From NCBI RefSeq assembly GCF_014171475.1, contig NZ_CP048817.1, positions 2,046,001 to 2,110,000 on the forward strand: a DNA stretch of 64,000 nucleotides, given 5' to 3'. Under the pieces are notes generated by a model. It was not told the DNA's origin. It did not search any database and worked only from the letters and a program-made list of their open reading frames with translations. The translations under genes were made by a program, and so were the position numbers. This DNA comes from Sphingomonas sp. So64.6b (GTDB lineage: Bacteria > Pseudomonadota > Alphaproteobacteria > Sphingomonadales > Sphingomonadaceae). Shown piece after piece: positions 48,293 through 58,971 of this stretch; position 1 is the stretch's first letter, and each line of letters begins with the position of its first letter.

Positions 48293-48854
48293 CTGCCACC
48301 CAAATCGGCGAACGACGGCGCTGGACCTGGAGCATCAAGTGTTATCTCGGAGAAATGGATAGCGCTCAGGCCATGCGCGAGCCCATTACGCTCGCACCGT
48401 GGCAATCCTGTTTCGACATTAAGAAAAAGCGCGCCGGTATAGGGCCGACAAGGGATGGCATGCCAAATCCCATATCATAGTTGAATCGCCGCTTGCGACG
48501 AGACGGAAAAGACGAGCGGCGGGAGATATGGGACACCGGTTGTGTCGTATCTTCTCCCGCCGCCTTGGTGAGAAACTTACATAATATCTTTATATATGAG
48601 ATACTAAGTTGGAATTGTGCGCGTTAGGTGCGAGCTTCGCCAAGCCATCCTCACTGAGCACAAACGGATCGGATTTTGGGTTCGATGCTCCGGCGCGAGC
48701 GTCTAGTCCCGTTCGTGCCGAACAGCCAAAAGCGTATCGAGGGCACGTGCCCTAGTGCCGGCGAAGCGAGCAACGCCCGTTTCGCGACAGCGCTTTCGAC
48801 AAGCTCGATCGCTACCCAGCACAAACGGCGGAATATAAGGGCCGAAGCCCCGCC
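48293..48854. other. 562-bp gap without a gene
   Basis: No supported reading frame or tRNA. It contains a structured element (48516-48563), an AT-rich stretch at about 48576-48609 with possible promoter words, a 14-bp palindrome AGGGCACGTGCCCT (48740-48753) and degenerate REP-like words (CCCGTTCGTGCCGAAC, CTTTCGACAAGCTCG). Short frames here translate repeat sequence. Confidence 0.6.
48516..48563. ncRNA. Strong imperfect hairpin, possible small RNA or terminator
   Basis: Outer stem GCGGCGGGAGA/TCTCCCGCCGC (11 bp, perfect) and inner stem GACAC/GTGTC around a CGGTT loop, with small bulges between. It is about 220 bp past the coiled-coil gene. An AT-rich promoter-like stretch follows it. Function and strand are unknown. 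Confidence 0.35.
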
Positions 48855-49136
48855 CTATCCGGCCTCGTTGGCCAATGCATCGAACAGGTCGACGGTCTGC
48901 GGCGTGACCCAACCATAATGATAGTTGAGCATGAACAGCCCGAACAGGATCGTCGCGACGATCGTCACGCGGATCGCAACCTTGCCGGCCTGGAAACTAT
49001 GCGGTGCACTATCGGCCTGTCCCGGCACGCGCGCGACACCGGCCTCGTCCGATGTGCGCACGCCGAAGGGCAGCACGAAGAACACCGAAAAGGCCCAGAA
49101 CAGGAAATAGATGGCGAGCGCCGAGGTCCACCGCAT
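48855..49136 (-). CDS. DUF1467 family membrane protein
   Basis: A 93-residue inner-membrane protein with two membrane segments (ALAIYFLFWAFSVFFVLPFGV and VTIVATILFGLFMLNYHYGW) and a periplasmic-type loop between. DUF1467 is an alphaproteobacterial family of unknown function, usually near ribonuclease J. The start lies 7 bp after the ribonuclease J stop, so it is the last gene of that transcript. Confidence 0.85.
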   Translation of the reverse strand: MRWTSALAIYFLFWAFSVFFVLPFGVRTSDEAGVARVPGQADSAPHSFQAGKVAIRVTIVATILFGLFMLNYHYGWVTPQTVDLFDALANEAG

Positions 49137-49143
49137 AACGGAC

Positions 49144-50784
49144 TCAAGCCTCGATCAGCAGCACGTCGACGATCGGCTTCTTGCCGGTCCAGCGCGTCGC
49201 GACACGGCGCACCGAAAGGCGGATGCCCTCGCGCAGCTTGGCCCGATCGCGCCCGCCCGAGCGGACCGCATCGACCGCGGCATCGATCGCTTCGAGCACG
49301 AACGGATCGCGATCTTCCTCGACCGGGATACCCTGGAGCTGGACTTGCGGTGCGCCAAGCAACGCGCCGTTCTTGCCGATCGCAACCGCGACCGAGATCT
49401 GGCCGAACAGCGAGAGCTTGCGCCGCTCGTTGATCGTCGCGCCGTCGCCCGGCAGGATCACATCGCCGTCGAGCACGAGGCGGCCGACCGCCGCATGGCC
49501 AATCTTCTGCGGATCGCCCGGCGCGAGCCGCACGATGTCGCCATTGGTCTGCACCAGCGCCTGTGGCACGCCTTCCGACAGACCGAAGCGCGCCTGTTCC
49601 ATCAAATGACGCATTTCGCCATGTACCGGCATCAGGATTTCGGGTTTCATCCAGCGGTACATCTGCGCCAGTTCGGGCCGTCCGGGATGGCCGGAGACAT
49701 GGACATGCGCCTGACGGTCGGTGATCATCACCACGCCCTTGGCGGCGAGCTGGTTCTGGATTCGGCCGATCGCGACTTCGTTGCCGGGGATCTGCTTCGA
49801 GGAGAAAACGACGGTGTCGCCGGCGTCGAGGCTGATCGGATGCTGGCCATTGGCGACGCGCGCCAGTGCGGCCCGTTCCTCGCCTTGCCCGCCAGTCGCG
49901 ACGACCAGCACCTTGTTGCGCGGCAAGCGCATCGCAGCTTCGGCGTCGATCGTTTCGGGGAAGTTCTTGAGATAACCGGTCGCGCGAGCGACCTTCAGGA
50001 TGCGATCGAGCGAACGGCCCTGGACGCACAAGGCGCGGCCAGTCTCACGGGCGACTTCGCCCAGCGTATGGAGGCGGGCGGCGTTGGAGGCGAAGGAAGT
50101 GACGAGCACCCTGCCCTTGGCCTTGCCGATCGTCTCCATCAGACCGAGCAGCACATCGCTTTCCGAACCTGACGGTTCGGGATTGAAGACATTGGTCGAA
50201 TCGCACACCAGCGCGAGCACGCCGGCATCGCCGATCGCCGCAAGCTGATCGCCGGTCGCCGGATTGCCGATGACGGGCGCGGCATCGAGCTTCCAGTCGC
50301 CGGTGTGGAAGACGCGGCCATAGGGCGTATCGATCAGCAGCGCGCTCGCCTCGGGAATCGAGTGCGACATGGGTACGAATTGCACGCCGAACGGGCCAAG
50401 ATCGAAGGGCTCGCCGGGTTGCTTGACGTGCAGCTTCACACGAGCCGCATTACCTTCTTCTTCGAGCTTGCCGCGGATCAGACCGGCAGTGAACGCGGTC
50501 GCATAAAGCGGCACGCCGAGATCTTCGGCGAGATAGGGCAAAGCGCCGATATGGTCTTCATGACCATGAGTCAGAACGATGCCGACCAGATCGTCGAGCC
50601 GTTCCTCGATGAATTGCAGGTCGGGCAGGATCACGTCGATGCCGGGATATTGCGGATCGGCAAAGGTGATGCCGCAATCGACCATCAGCCATTTGCCCTG
50701 GCAGCCATAGAGATTGACGTTCATGCCAATCTCGCCCGAGCCGCCGAGTGCGACGAACAGGAGTTCTTTCTTTGGGTTAGTCAC
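49144..50784 (-). CDS. rnj: Ribonuclease J
   Basis: A 546-residue metallo-beta-lactamase/beta-CASP nuclease for rRNA and mRNA maturation, with 5'-3' exo- and endonuclease activity. The metal motif is HGHEDHIGALPYLAEDL, the phosphate-loop side is FVALGGSGEIGMNVNLY, and beta-CASP motifs include FASNAARL, GQGEERAAL and HVSGHPGRPELAQMYRW. The GTG start begins GTG ACT AAC with a weak purine-rich ribosome site; 17 further codons upstream are in frame but not family-like. It lies 127 bp after coaX and just before DUF1467. Confidence 0.95.
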   Translation of the reverse strand: MTNPKKELLFVALGGSGEIGMNVNLYGCQGKWLMVDCGITFADPQYPGIDVILPDLQFIEERLDDLVGIVLTHGHEDHIGALPYLAEDLGVPLYATAFTAGLIRGKLEEEGNAARVKLHVKQPGEPFDLGPFGVQFVPMSHSIPEASALLIDTPYGRVFHTGDWKLDAAPVIGNPATGDQLAAIGDAGVLALVCDSTNVFNPEPSGSESDVLLGLMETIGKAKGRVLVTSFASNAARLHTLGEVARETGRALCVQGRSLDRILKVARATGYLKNFPETIDAEAAMRLPRNKVLVVATGGQGEERAALARVANGQHPISLDAGDTVVFSSKQIPGNEVAIGRIQNQLAAKGVVMITDRQAHVHVSGHPGRPELAQMYRWMKPEILMPVHGEMRHLMEQARFGLSEGVPQALVQTNGDIVRLAPGDPQKIGHAAVGRLVLDGDVILPGDGATINERRKLSLFGQISVAVAIGKNGALLGAPQVQLQGIPVEEDRDPFVLEAIDAAVDAVRSGGRDRAKLREGIRLSVRRVATRWTGKKPIVDVLLIEA

Positions 50785-50911
50785 TAAAATTATTGTCTTT
50801 CTGATTCGGCCAGCACCGCGATAGCGGACGGCCATAGGAGTGCGCGGTCAGCGCGATAATCTGGTTGAGGATGGAGCGGGGCGCCGTTCCCGGGCGCGCT
50901 CTCGCAAATCT

Positions 50912-51700
50912 CTACGCCCTTATATGGGCGCGATCCCACAACATCGCCAGCCCCTGAATGGTCAGATCGCTTTCGATGCAGTCGAAAACATTGGTGTGTT
51001 GCTCGAATAGCGTGGCCAGACCGCCGGTCGCGATGACCTTGACCGGCCGACCGACCTCTTCCTTCATGCGCGCGACGAGCCCCTCGATCATCGCGATATA
51101 GCCCCAATAGATGCCGATATGCATCTGGCTGACGGTATCGCGGCCGATCACCGAGAGATTGCCGGTCGGTGCCTCGATCGCAATGCGCGGCAGCTTGGCA
51201 GCGGCGGTGACCAGGGCATCGAGCGACAGGTTGATACCCGGCGCAATGATCCCGCCCTTATAGGCGCCGGAATAGTCGGAGAAATCGAAGGTCGTCGCCG
51301 TGCCGAAATCGATCGTGATCAGGTCGCCGGGATGGAGTGCATGTGCCGCGATCATGTTGACCGCGCGATCCGCGCCCACCGCATGCGGTTCCTCCACATC
51401 GAGCTGCATGCCCCATTCGACCGGCGGTTCACCGGCGATCAGTGGTTCGCCGCCGAAATATTTACGCGCCAGCGTTTGAAGGTTGTGCAGCGCGCGCGGT
51501 ACAACTGTAGCGATGATCACGCCGGTGACGTCCTTGCGGTCATAACCCTCGAGCGTGAGCAACTGGCTGAGCCACACGGCGTATTCGTCCGCGGTGCGCC
51601 GCGGGTCGGTGGCGATACGCCAACGCGCCTTGATCGTGCCGTCGGTATCGACCAGCGCGAACACGACATTGGTATTGCCGGCATCGATCGCGAGCAACAT
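50912..51700 (-). CDS. coaX: Type III pantothenate kinase
   Basis: Phosphorylates pantothenate in the first step of CoA synthesis. The 262-residue ASKHA-fold enzyme has the phosphate-binding [31 protein letters not shown] and [12 protein letters not shown] motifs. Unlike CoaA it is not inhibited by CoA (family knowledge). AAAGG lies 8 bp before the ATG. It follows birA after 11 bp and is probably in the same transcript as the nuo genes. Confidence 0.96.
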   Translation of the reverse strand: MLLAIDAGNTNVVFALVDTDGTIKARWRIATDPRRTADEYAVWLSQLLTLEGYDRKDVTGVIIATVVPRALHNLQTLARKYFGGEPLIAGEPPVEWGMQLDVEEPHAVGADRAVNMIAAHALHPGDLITIDFGTATTFDFSDYSGAYKGGIIAPGINLSLDALVTAAAKLPRIAIEAPTGNLSVIGRDTVSQMHIGIYWGYIAMIEGLVARMKEEVGRPVKVIATGGLATLFEQHTNVFDCIESDLTIQGLAMLWDRAHIRA

Positions 51701-51711
51701 GTGGCGGCCTT

Positions 51712-52458
51712 TCAGATCAGGAAGACATCGGCGGCGTGAATGACACGGGTCGTGCCATCCGCCAAGCGGAGGATCAGTGCGCCGTCACTATCGAGTCCGG
51801 CGAACAGGCCGTCGGTCGCGCTGCCATCGGGTAGCCGGGCGGTCAGCGCGGTGCCCGGTGCATGAGCGCGCTCGAGCCAGCGCGCGCGGATCGGTGCCAG
51901 CCCCTCGCCACGCCAGCGCGCGAGCCAGAGCGCGAACGCCTCGGCCAGCGTGTCGAGGAAATCCGCCGGGTCGGGCGTGACGCCGTGCGCGGCGAGGCTG
52001 GCGGCTGGACGATCAAGGTCGGTTGGATGATGCGCCAAGTTGACGCCGATGCCGATCACGACCGCATTCCCTGCCCCTTCGAGCAGGATGCCGGAGAGCT
52101 TCGCGCCATCGAGCAGCAGGTCGTTAGGCCATTTAAGCTGGAGCTGAGATTTCCCCACGTCATTCTCGCTTTCGCGAGAATGACGTGGGGGGAGGTAAGC
52201 GCGCACCACCTCTTCCAGCGCCACGGCGGTGACCAATGCCAGCGTCGCCGCCTGCGGGTCGCTGGCGCGCAATCGTACCAGGGTCGAGGTATAGAGATTG
52301 CCGACCGGCGAGGCCCAGGCCCTGCCTTGCCGTCCGCGTCCGCCATTCTGGCGCTCTGCGCGCAACCAGACGCCTTCCTCTATGCCGCTCCTGGCAAGCG
52401 CCAGCATATCGGCGTTGGTCGATCCCGTCTCGACGACGGTTCGGATGCTATGGCTCAG
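51712..52458 (-). CDS. birA: Biotin--[acetyl-CoA-carboxylase] ligase BirA, CTG start, palindrome inserted in frame
   Basis: Attaches biotin to the carrier domain of acetyl-CoA carboxylase. No N-terminal DNA-binding domain is present, so it is the short form. The essential substrate loop [11 protein letters not shown] lies upstream of the first ATG (52407), so the start must be further up. CTG at 52458 overlaps the nuoN TGA (CTGA), the same four-base coupling seen elsewhere, and gives 248 residues. Other motifs are [23 protein letters not shown] and [21 protein letters not shown] 38-bp perfect palindrome encodes an extra segment ([12 protein letters not shown]) before LKWPND. Confidence 0.88.
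   Translation of the reverse strand: MSHSIRTVVETGSTNADMLALARSGIEEGVWLRAERQNGGRGRQGRAWASPVGNLYTSTLVRLRASDPQAATLALVTAVALEEVVRAYLPPRHSRESENDVGKSQLQLKWPNDLLLDGAKLSGILLEGAGNAVVIGIGVNLAHHPTDLDRPAASLAAHGVTPDPADFLDTLAEAFALWLARWRGEGLAPIRARWLERAHAPGTALTARLPDGSATDGLFAGLDSDGALILRLADGTTRVIHAADVFLI
52153..52190. repeat. Palindromic element inside birA
   Basis: Perfect 17-bp arms (CCCCACGTCATTCTCGC and its complement) with a TTTC loop. It belongs to a sphingomonad REP class with CGTCATTC...GAATGACG ends. It lies in frame within birA and adds about 12-15 residues without breaking the gene. Confidence 0.85.
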
Positions 52459-53900
52459 AACAGCGACCGTGCGGCAGTCAGGGTCAGCGCACCGAGCGGC
52501 GCGAGCAGCACCCAGCCGACCGGTGAAACGAAGACTGCCGCCGCCGCGATCAGTCCGCCTTCGACGATGCTGTCATTGCGTTCGAATTCCGGCGCAGGAT
52601 CGTCGAAATACATCACCTTGACGATACGCAGGTAATAAAAGGCGCCGATCACCGAGGCGACAAAGCCGACCACGGCCAGCGGATAAAGTCCGGCACCGAT
52701 CGCCGCATTGAACACCGCCAGCTTGGCGTTGAAACCAAGCAGCGGCGGGATGCCGGCGAGCGAGAACATGAATGTCGCCAGCGCCAGTGCGAGGGCCGGG
52801 CGAGTCTGCGACAGGCCCGACAGGCTGGCGATCGTTTCGACCGGCTGCCCATCGGCGTCGCGCATCTGCAGCACGACCAGGAAACTGCCCAGGGTCATGA
52901 CAACATAGACGGTCAGATAGAATAGCACCGATGCGATGCCCGCTTCGGTGCCGGCGGCAAGACCGACTAGCACGAAGCCGACATTGTTGATCGACGAATA
53001 GGCAAGCAGCCGCTTGATATTGCTCTGTCCGATCGCCGCGACCGCACCGAGGACGATCGAGGCAAGTGCGGCGAAGATCACGATCTGACGCCATTGATCG
53101 GTCGCCGGGCCCATCGCCTCGACCGCGACGCGCACTGCCATGGCCATTGCCGCGACCTTGGGCGCACTGGCGAAGAAAGCGGTAACCGGGGTCGGTGCGC
53201 CTTCGTACACGTCGGGCGTCCACATATGGAACGGCACGGCGCTGATCTTGAAGGCGAGCCCGGCGAAGACGAACACCAGGCCGAAAGTCAGGCCGAGCGA
53301 ATGGCCCGCGCCATAAGCCGTGGCGATCTGGTCGAACATGGTGCTGCCGGAGAAGCCATAGACCAGCGAGATACCGTAAAGCAGGATGCCGCTGGCGAGC
53401 GCGCCGAGCACGAAATATTTGAGGCCCGCCTCGGCCGAGCGCGTGTCGCGGCGCATGAAGCTCGCCAGCACATAGGCAGCAAGGCTCTGCAGTTCGAGAC
53501 CGACATAAAGCGTCAGCAGGTCGCCCGCCGACACCATCATGCCCATACCGGCCGCCGAAAGCAGGATCAGCACGGGATATTCGGGACGCAGATCGTCACC
53601 GGTAGTGCGCGCGAAGAAGCGCGGCGCCATGATGATCGCCACCGCAGCGGCGATATAGATCAGCACCTTGGCAAAGGCGGCGAAAGCATCGGCACGGTAC
53701 AGGCCGTAGAACGCCTCACCGCCGCTGGAGGCCGGGCCGATCAGCGAGATGCCGGCACCGGCCAGGATCGCGACCGCGGTCCAGGACACCGCGCGGGTCG
53801 ACGCCTGACCGCCCCAGGCGGCAACCAGCATCAGCGCGATCGCGCCGATCCCGAGCACCAGCTCAGGCAGGGTCATGAGGAGTGAAGCGCTGTAATCCAT
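52455..53900 (-). CDS. nuoN: NADH-quinone oxidoreductase subunit N
   Basis: Antiporter-like proton-pumping subunit of complex I in the inner membrane. The 481 residues include the conserved lysine-containing helices (LKYFVLGALASGILLYGISL, GLAFKISAVPFHMWTPDVYEGAPTP). Its start shares one base with the nuoM stop (TGATG), and its stop overlaps the birA CTG. It is the last subunit of the nuo run. Fourteen membrane segments are expected from the family. Confidence 0.97.
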   Translation of the reverse strand: MDYSASLLMTLPELVLGIGAIALMLVAAWGGQASTRAVSWTAVAILAGAGISLIGPASSGGEAFYGLYRADAFAAFAKVLIYIAAAVAIIMAPRFFARTTGDDLRPEYPVLILLSAAGMGMMVSAGDLLTLYVGLELQSLAAYVLASFMRRDTRSAEAGLKYFVLGALASGILLYGISLVYGFSGSTMFDQIATAYGAGHSLGLTFGLVFVFAGLAFKISAVPFHMWTPDVYEGAPTPVTAFFASAPKVAAMAMAVRVAVEAMGPATDQWRQIVIFAALASIVLGAVAAIGQSNIKRLLAYSSINNVGFVLVGLAAGTEAGIASVLFYLTVYVVMTLGSFLVVLQMRDADGQPVETIASLSGLSQTRPALALALATFMFSLAGIPPLLGFNAKLAVFNAAIGAGLYPLAVVGFVASVIGAFYYLRIVKVMYFDDPAPEFERNDSIVEGGLIAAAAVFVSPVGWVLLAPLGALTLTAARSLF

Positions 53901-55462
53901 CAGTGAGCGCCCTCATGCGCGGCAGGTACGGCCCCATGCGCCGCGGCGGGCGCGGGCCCGTTCGGTTTCGCTTGGCCGAGTTTCAATTGCGAGTCGCCGG
54001 GCGGCGTGGCGCGTGCCACGCGGGCGACCAGGGTCTGCACATCGCCGCGCATCGGCGCGATAAAGCTTTCCGGATAGACGCCCATCCACAGCACCACCGC
54101 CGCGATCGGCGCGAGCAAGGCGATTTCGCGCAGGCTCATGTCCGGCATGGCGCGGACATCGTCCTTGGTCAGATCACCGAACACGACGCGGCGATAGAGA
54201 TAGAGCATGTACGCCGCACCGAGGATGATGCCGGTGGTGCACAACAGGGTGATCGTGGTCGACACCTTGTACGTGCCCGCGAGGCTGAGGAATTCACCGA
54301 CGAAACCGCTGGTTCCGGGCAAACCGACCGACGCCATGGTGAACAGCATGAAGAACAGCGCATATTTCGGCATATTGATCGCAAGGCCGCCGTAACGGTC
54401 GATCTCTCGCGTGTGCAGCCGGTCGTAGATCACGCCGACGCACAGGAACAGGGCGCCCGAAACAAGGCCGTGCGAGAGCATGACGATCATCGCGCCTTCG
54501 ATGCCCTGCTGGTTGAAGGCGAACAGGCCGATCGTCACGATCGCCATATGCGCGACCGAGGAATAGGCGATCAGCTTCTTCATGTCGGACTGCACCAGCG
54601 CGACCAGCGAGGTGTAGATCACCGCCACCGCCGACAGGCCGAAGACCAGCCAGACGAGCTGCGCCGAGGCTTCCGGAAACATCGGCAGCGAGAAGCGCAG
54701 GAAGCCGTAGCCACCGAGCTTCAGCAGCACGCCGGCCAGGATGACCGACCCCGCCGTCGGCGCCTGGACGTGCGCATCGGGCAGCCAGGTATGGACCGGC
54801 CACATCGGCATCTTGACCGCGAACGAGGCGAAGAAGGCGAGCCACAGCCAGGTCTGCGCCTGAACCGGGAAGTCGTAGTTGAGCAGCACCGGGATGCTGG
54901 TCGTGCCGGCTTCCTGCACCATCCACAGCATCGCGATCAGCATCAGCAGCGAGCCGAGCAGCGTGTAGAGGAAGAATTTGTAGCTGGCGTAGATTCGGTT
55001 CGCGCCACCCCAGATGCCGATGATCAGATACATCGGGATCAGGCCGGCTTCGAAGAAGATGTAGAACAGGAACAGGTCCTGCGCCGCGAAGGTGCCGATC
55101 ATCAGCACTTCGGTGATCAGGAACGCGGCCATATATTCGGGCACGCGCTTGGTGATCGCGCTCCAGCTGGCGCCGATGCAGATCGGCATCAGGAACACGC
55201 TGAGCATGATCAGCATTAGCGCGAAACCGTCGATGCCGAGCGACCAGCCGAACACCCCGAACAGATGTTCATGATGTTCGACGAACTGCCATTGCGGCCC
55301 GCCGATATCGAACTGCGCCCACAGGCAGATGCCGAGCAGCAGATCGACCAAAGTCGCGCCAAGCGCGAGCCAGCGCGCCGTATTCGCATTGACGAACAGG
55401 CAGGCGATCGCGGCGATCGCCGGGATCGCGAGCATGACGGTAAGGATCGGGAAGCCGCTCAT
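53900..55462 (-). CDS. nuoM: NADH-quinone oxidoreductase subunit M
   Basis: Second antiporter-like proton-pumping subunit of complex I; 520 residues. Conserved motifs are [62 protein letters not shown] and [12 protein letters not shown]. The C-terminal ~40 residues are Ala/Pro/His-rich and not conserved. The start overlaps the nuoL stop by four bases. Confidence 0.97.
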   Translation of the reverse strand: MSGFPILTVMLAIPAIAAIACLFVNANTARWLALGATLVDLLLGICLWAQFDIGGPQWQFVEHHEHLFGVFGWSLGIDGFALMLIMLSVFLMPICIGASWSAITKRVPEYMAAFLITEVLMIGTFAAQDLFLFYIFFEAGLIPMYLIIGIWGGANRIYASYKFFLYTLLGSLLMLIAMLWMVQEAGTTSIPVLLNYDFPVQAQTWLWLAFFASFAVKMPMWPVHTWLPDAHVQAPTAGSVILAGVLLKLGGYGFLRFSLPMFPEASAQLVWLVFGLSAVAVIYTSLVALVQSDMKKLIAYSSVAHMAIVTIGLFAFNQQGIEGAMIVMLSHGLVSGALFLCVGVIYDRLHTREIDRYGGLAINMPKYALFFMLFTMASVGLPGTSGFVGEFLSLAGTYKVSTTITLLCTTGIILGAAYMLYLYRRVVFGDLTKDDVRAMPDMSLREIALLAPIAAVVLWMGVYPESFIAPMRGDVQTLVARVARATPPGDSQLKLGQAKPNGPAPAAAHGAVPAAHEGAH

Positions 55463-57531
55463 CGTGTGATCGCCCAGGTAATCGCGGCGGTCAGGCCGAT
55501 CAGCATGACGAAGGCATAGCTATAGACATATCCGGATTGGAACCGTCCCGCGACGCGCGTGCCCTGCTGGACTAGCCAGGCCGAGCCATTGGGCCCGAAC
55601 CGGTCGATCGTCTTCTCGTCACCACGGTGCCAGAACAGGCGGCCGATGGCGAAGGCGGGGCGCACGAACAACAGGTCGTACAGTTCGTCGAAATACCATT
55701 TGTTGAGCAGGAAGTCGTAGACCACGCGGAATTGCTCCGCGACTTGCGCGGGGAAGCGCGGTGCGCGGATATAGGCCATCCAAGCGCCCCACAGGCCAAG
55801 CGCCATGGCGATCGTCGCGCTGAGTTTCACCAGCAGCGGCACCTCGTGCATTTCGTGCATCAGATGTTCGCTGAACGCGATGCTGCCCTTCCAGAAGATC
55901 TCACCCGCCTGCGGCTCGATGAAGAAGCCGTGGAAAGCAAAGCCCGCCGCGACCGCGCCAAGCGACAGCAACAAGAGCGGCGTAAGCATCGACCAGGGGC
56001 TCTCATGCGGATGATAACCGCCGGTGCCGTCGCCATGGCCATGATCGGCATGGGCATCATGACCATGATCGACATGCATCGCGGCGTGATCGTCATGCGC
56101 GTCATGCCCATGCGCGTCATGCAACGCGTGCTGGATATGCTCCGACTGAGTCCAGCGCGGCTTGCCGTAGAAAGTCAGGAACATCAGCCGCCAGGAATAG
56201 AAGCTGGTCAGCAGCGCGACGATCATGCCGACGATCGATGCGCCCGACTGGCCCGAGGCCCAGGCCGCTTCGATGATCGCGTCCTTGGAATGGAATCCGG
56301 CAAAGCCGATCGCGAGGTGATTTCCGAACACCGCGGGGATACCGACACCAGTGATCGCCAACGTGCCCGCCATCATTGCCCAGAAGGTGATCGGAATGCT
56401 TTTACGCAGCCCGCCATAGTAACGCATGTCCTGCTCATGGTGCATCGCATGGATCACCGAGCCGGCGCCAAGGAACAGCAGAGCCTTGAAGAAGGCGTGC
56501 GTGAAGAGGTGGAACATCGCCGCGCCGTACGCGCCGGTGCCGGCGGCGAAGAACATGTAACCGAGCTGCGAGCAGGTCGAATAGGCGATCACGCGCTTGA
56601 TGTCGGTCTGTACCAGGCCGACCGTCGCGGCGAAGAAGCAGGTCGCGGCGCCGACGGTCGTCACCACGCTCAGTGCGACCGCGCTGGTCTCGAACATCGG
56701 CGACAGGCGGCAGACCATGAACACACCGGCGGTGACCATCGTCGCGGCATGGATCAGCGCCGACACCGGGGTCGGGCCCTCCATCGCGTCGGGCAGCCAG
56801 GTGTGCAGGCCGAGCTGCGCCGACTTGCCCATCGCGCCGACGAACAGCAGCAGGCACAGGATCGTCATCGTGTCGAAACGGTGGCCGAGGAAACCGATGG
56901 TCGAGCCGGCCATGCCGGGCGCTGCCTCGAGGATCGCCGGAATCGACACCGTGCCGAACACCAGGAACGTGCCGAAAATGCCGAGCATGAAGCCGAGATC
57001 GCCAACGCGGTTGACCACGAACGCCTTGATCGCGGCGGCATTGGCACTGGGCTTCTTGAACCAGAAACCGATCAGCAGATAGGAAGCGAGACCGACGCCT
57101 TCCCAGCCGAAGAACATCTGAACCAGATTGTCGGCCGTCACCAGCATCAGCATCGCAAAGGTGAACAGCGACAGATAGGCGAAGAAGCGCGGCTGGCTGT
57201 CGTCCTCGGCCATATAGCCCCAGCTATACAGATGGACGAGCGCGGAGACCGAGGTGATGACCACGAGCATGACCGCGGTCAGCGCATCGACACGCAATGC
57301 CCAGTCGACCTGCAGGTCGCCCGAGCGCAGCCAGTGAAGCACCGGCACGACGCTTGGTTCGGCGCTGCCGGCGATGAAGCTGAAGAAGATCGGCCAGGAC
57401 AGCGCGCAGGATAGGAACAACGCGCCGGTCGTGATGACCTTGGTCGGCACATTGCCGAGCATGCGGTTGCCCAGGCCGGCGATAATCGCGGCGAGCAGCG
57501 GCAGGAAAACGATGAAGAGGATCGACGTCAC
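55459..57531 (-). CDS. nuoL: NADH-quinone oxidoreductase subunit L, with His-rich loop
   Basis: Distal proton-pumping subunit of complex I; 690 residues with the antiporter core ([52 protein letters not shown]) and the long amphipathic C-terminal helix region. About residues 465-510 form a loop with 15 histidines and many Asp ([20 protein letters not shown]), which probably binds metal. The start is GTG, with AAGGGG overlapping the nuoK stop region. The first common ATG would truncate conserved sequence. Confidence 0.97.
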   Translation of the reverse strand: MTSILFIVFLPLLAAIIAGLGNRMLGNVPTKVITTGALFLSCALSWPIFFSFIAGSAEPSVVPVLHWLRSGDLQVDWALRVDALTAVMLVVITSVSALVHLYSWGYMAEDDSQPRFFAYLSLFTFAMLMLVTADNLVQMFFGWEGVGLASYLLIGFWFKKPSANAAAIKAFVVNRVGDLGFMLGIFGTFLVFGTVSIPAILEAAPGMAGSTIGFLGHRFDTMTILCLLLFVGAMGKSAQLGLHTWLPDAMEGPTPVSALIHAATMVTAGVFMVCRLSPMFETSAVALSVVTTVGAATCFFAATVGLVQTDIKRVIAYSTCSQLGYMFFAAGTGAYGAAMFHLFTHAFFKALLFLGAGSVIHAMHHEQDMRYYGGLRKSIPITFWAMMAGTLAITGVGIPAVFGNHLAIGFAGFHSKDAIIEAAWASGQSGASIVGMIVALLTSFYSWRLMFLTFYGKPRWTQSEHIQHALHDAHGHDAHDDHAAMHVDHGHDAHADHGHGDGTGGYHPHESPWSMLTPLLLLSLGAVAAGFAFHGFFIEPQAGEIFWKGSIAFSEHLMHEMHEVPLLVKLSATIAMALGLWGAWMAYIRAPRFPAQVAEQFRVVYDFLLNKWYFDELYDLLFVRPAFAIGRLFWHRGDEKTIDRFGPNGSAWLVQQGTRVAGRFQSGYVYSYAFVMLIGLTAAITWAITR

Positions 57532-57538
57532 GCTGCGA

Positions 57539-57844
57539 TTACCCCTTCATCCGGTTGACGTCGTCGACCGAAATCGTGCCGCGTCCGCGGAAGTAAATGA
57601 CCAGGATCGCCAGGCCGATCGCCGCTTCGCCCGCGGCCACGGTCAGCACGAACATCGCGAACACCTGTCCGACCAGATCGTGGAGATAGGCCGAGAAAGC
57701 GACGAAATTGATGTTCACCGACAACAGGATCAGCTCAATCGCCATCAGCATGACGATCAGGTTCTTGCGGTTGGCGATGATGCCCAGCACGCCGAGAGCG
57801 AACAGGATCGCCGCGACCACCAGATAATGCGTCAGCCCGATCAC
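57539..57844 (-). CDS. nuoK: NADH-quinone oxidoreductase subunit K
   Basis: A 101-residue complex I membrane subunit with three membrane segments. The two conserved glutamates of the proton path are in [16 protein letters not shown] and [13 protein letters not shown]. The start overlaps the nuoJ stop (ATGA), and the stop lies 7 bp before nuoL. Confidence 0.97.
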   Translation of the reverse strand: MIGLTHYLVVAAILFALGVLGIIANRKNLIVMLMAIELILLSVNINFVAFSAYLHDLVGQVFAMFVLTVAAGEAAIGLAILVIYFRGRGTISVDDVNRMKG

Positions 57845-58452
57845 AGCTCCACCCCCTGCCCGACGCCGGGCTGCGTATTGCGCGTTGCGTCCTGCGGACG
57901 GCGGGCGTTCTGGCGCGACACATTCTGTGCACGTACCCCGCCGCGTTCGCGGTGCGTGAGGACGATCGCCCCGATCATCGCGACCAGCAGGACCAGGCCA
58001 GCGCCTTCGAACACGAACAGATAGCGCGTGTAGAGCAGCCGGCCGATCGCCTCGATATTGGGTATTGTCGCGTCGATCGGCGCAGCGCGCCGGCTCAGCT
58101 CGATCGCTCCGGCGCTCCAGGCACCGAAGGCGACCATGATCTCGGCCGCGAGTGCGATCGCGAAGACCACGCCGATCGCCGCATAACGCGCGAAACCGGC
58201 ACGCAGCTCAGCGAAATCGATGTTGAGCATCATCACCACGAACAGGAACAGCACCGCGACCGCGCCGACATAGACGATGATCAGCAGCATCGCGATGAAC
58301 TCGGCGCCGACCAGCACCATCAGCCCCGCCGCGTTGAAAAAGGCGAAGATCAGCCAGAGCACGGCGTGGACTGGGTTACGCGCGGTGATGGTCAGCGCGC
58401 CGCTGACGATCACGAGTGTCGCGAACAGGTAAAAGGCGATTGCTTGGATCAC
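57841..58452 (-). CDS. nuoJ: NADH-quinone oxidoreductase subunit J
   Basis: A 203-residue complex I membrane subunit with five segments ([60 protein letters not shown] and two more). The C-terminal ~30 residues ([20 protein letters not shown]) are Arg/Gln-rich and non-conserved. It is coupled to nuoK by a four-base overlap. Confidence 0.96.
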   Translation of the reverse strand: MIQAIAFYLFATLVIVSGALTITARNPVHAVLWLIFAFFNAAGLMVLVGAEFIAMLLIIVYVGAVAVLFLFVVMMLNIDFAELRAGFARYAAIGVVFAIALAAEIMVAFGAWSAGAIELSRRAAPIDATIPNIEAIGRLLYTRYLFVFEGAGLVLLVAMIGAIVLTHRERGGVRAQNVSRQNARRPQDATRNTQPGVGQGVEL

Positions 58453-58485
58453 GGAATCGGGAGGCCCCTATAAGTCGGCTGGCGC

Positions 58486-58971
58486 TTAACGGTACGGTGC
58501 ATCGGCGGCAAGGTTCGCGGCGATCGCGCGTTCCCAGCGATCGCCGTTATCGAGCAGCTTCGCCTTGTCGTAGATCAGCTCTTCGCGCGTTTCGGTCGCA
58601 TATTCGAAGTTCGGACCTTCGACGACAGCATCGACCGGGCATGCTTCCTGGCACAGGCCGCAAAAGATGCATTTGGTCATGTCGATGTCGTAGCGCGTGG
58701 TGCGGCGGCTGCCGTCCTCGCGTGGTTCGGCCTCGATCGTGATCGCCTGCGCCGGGCATACCGCTTCGCACAGCTTGCACGCGATGCAGCGTTCCTCGCC
58801 GTTGGGATAGCGGCGCAGCGCATGCTCGCCGCGGAAGCGCGGGCTGATCGGGTTCTTCTCGAACGGATAGTTGATCGTCGCCTTCGCCTTGAAGAAATAC
58901 CGCAAGGTCAGCGCGTGTGCCTTGAGGAATTCCCACAAGGTGTAGGATTTGATGATCTGAGCAAGGCTCAT
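58486..58971 (-). CDS. nuoI: NADH-quinone oxidoreductase subunit I
   Basis: A 161-residue peripheral-arm subunit carrying clusters N6a and N6b. Two 8Fe-ferredoxin motifs are seen: [12 protein letters not shown] and [12 protein letters not shown]. The N-terminal amphipathic helix ([17 protein letters not shown]) fits the membrane interface. The start overlaps the nuoH stop by four bases; 33 bp separate it from nuoJ. Confidence 0.97.
   Translation of the reverse strand: MSLAQIIKSYTLWEFLKAHALTLRYFFKAKATINYPFEKNPISPRFRGEHALRRYPNGEERCIACKLCEAVCPAQAITIEAEPREDGSRRTTRYDIDMTKCIFCGLCQEACPVDAVVEGPNFEYATETREELIYDKAKLLDNGDRWERAIAANLAADAPYR

Noticed and set aside
48655..48700. tRNA-like GGTTCGATGCTCC stretch
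   Set aside because: No matching acceptor, D or anticodon arm could be drawn around it.
48676..48918. Small frame in the 562-bp gap
   Set aside because: Its start translates REP-like words (VPFVPNS), and its end overlaps the DUF1467 gene in antisense.
53882..55219. Long plus-strand frame opposite nuoM
   Set aside because: Composition is typical of an antisense shadow; no domain, no ribosome site.
55627..57414. Long plus-strand open frame of 595 codons opposite nuoL
   Set aside because: Arg/His/Gln-rich antisense translation of a GC-rich gene; nuoL is clearly coding on the other strand.
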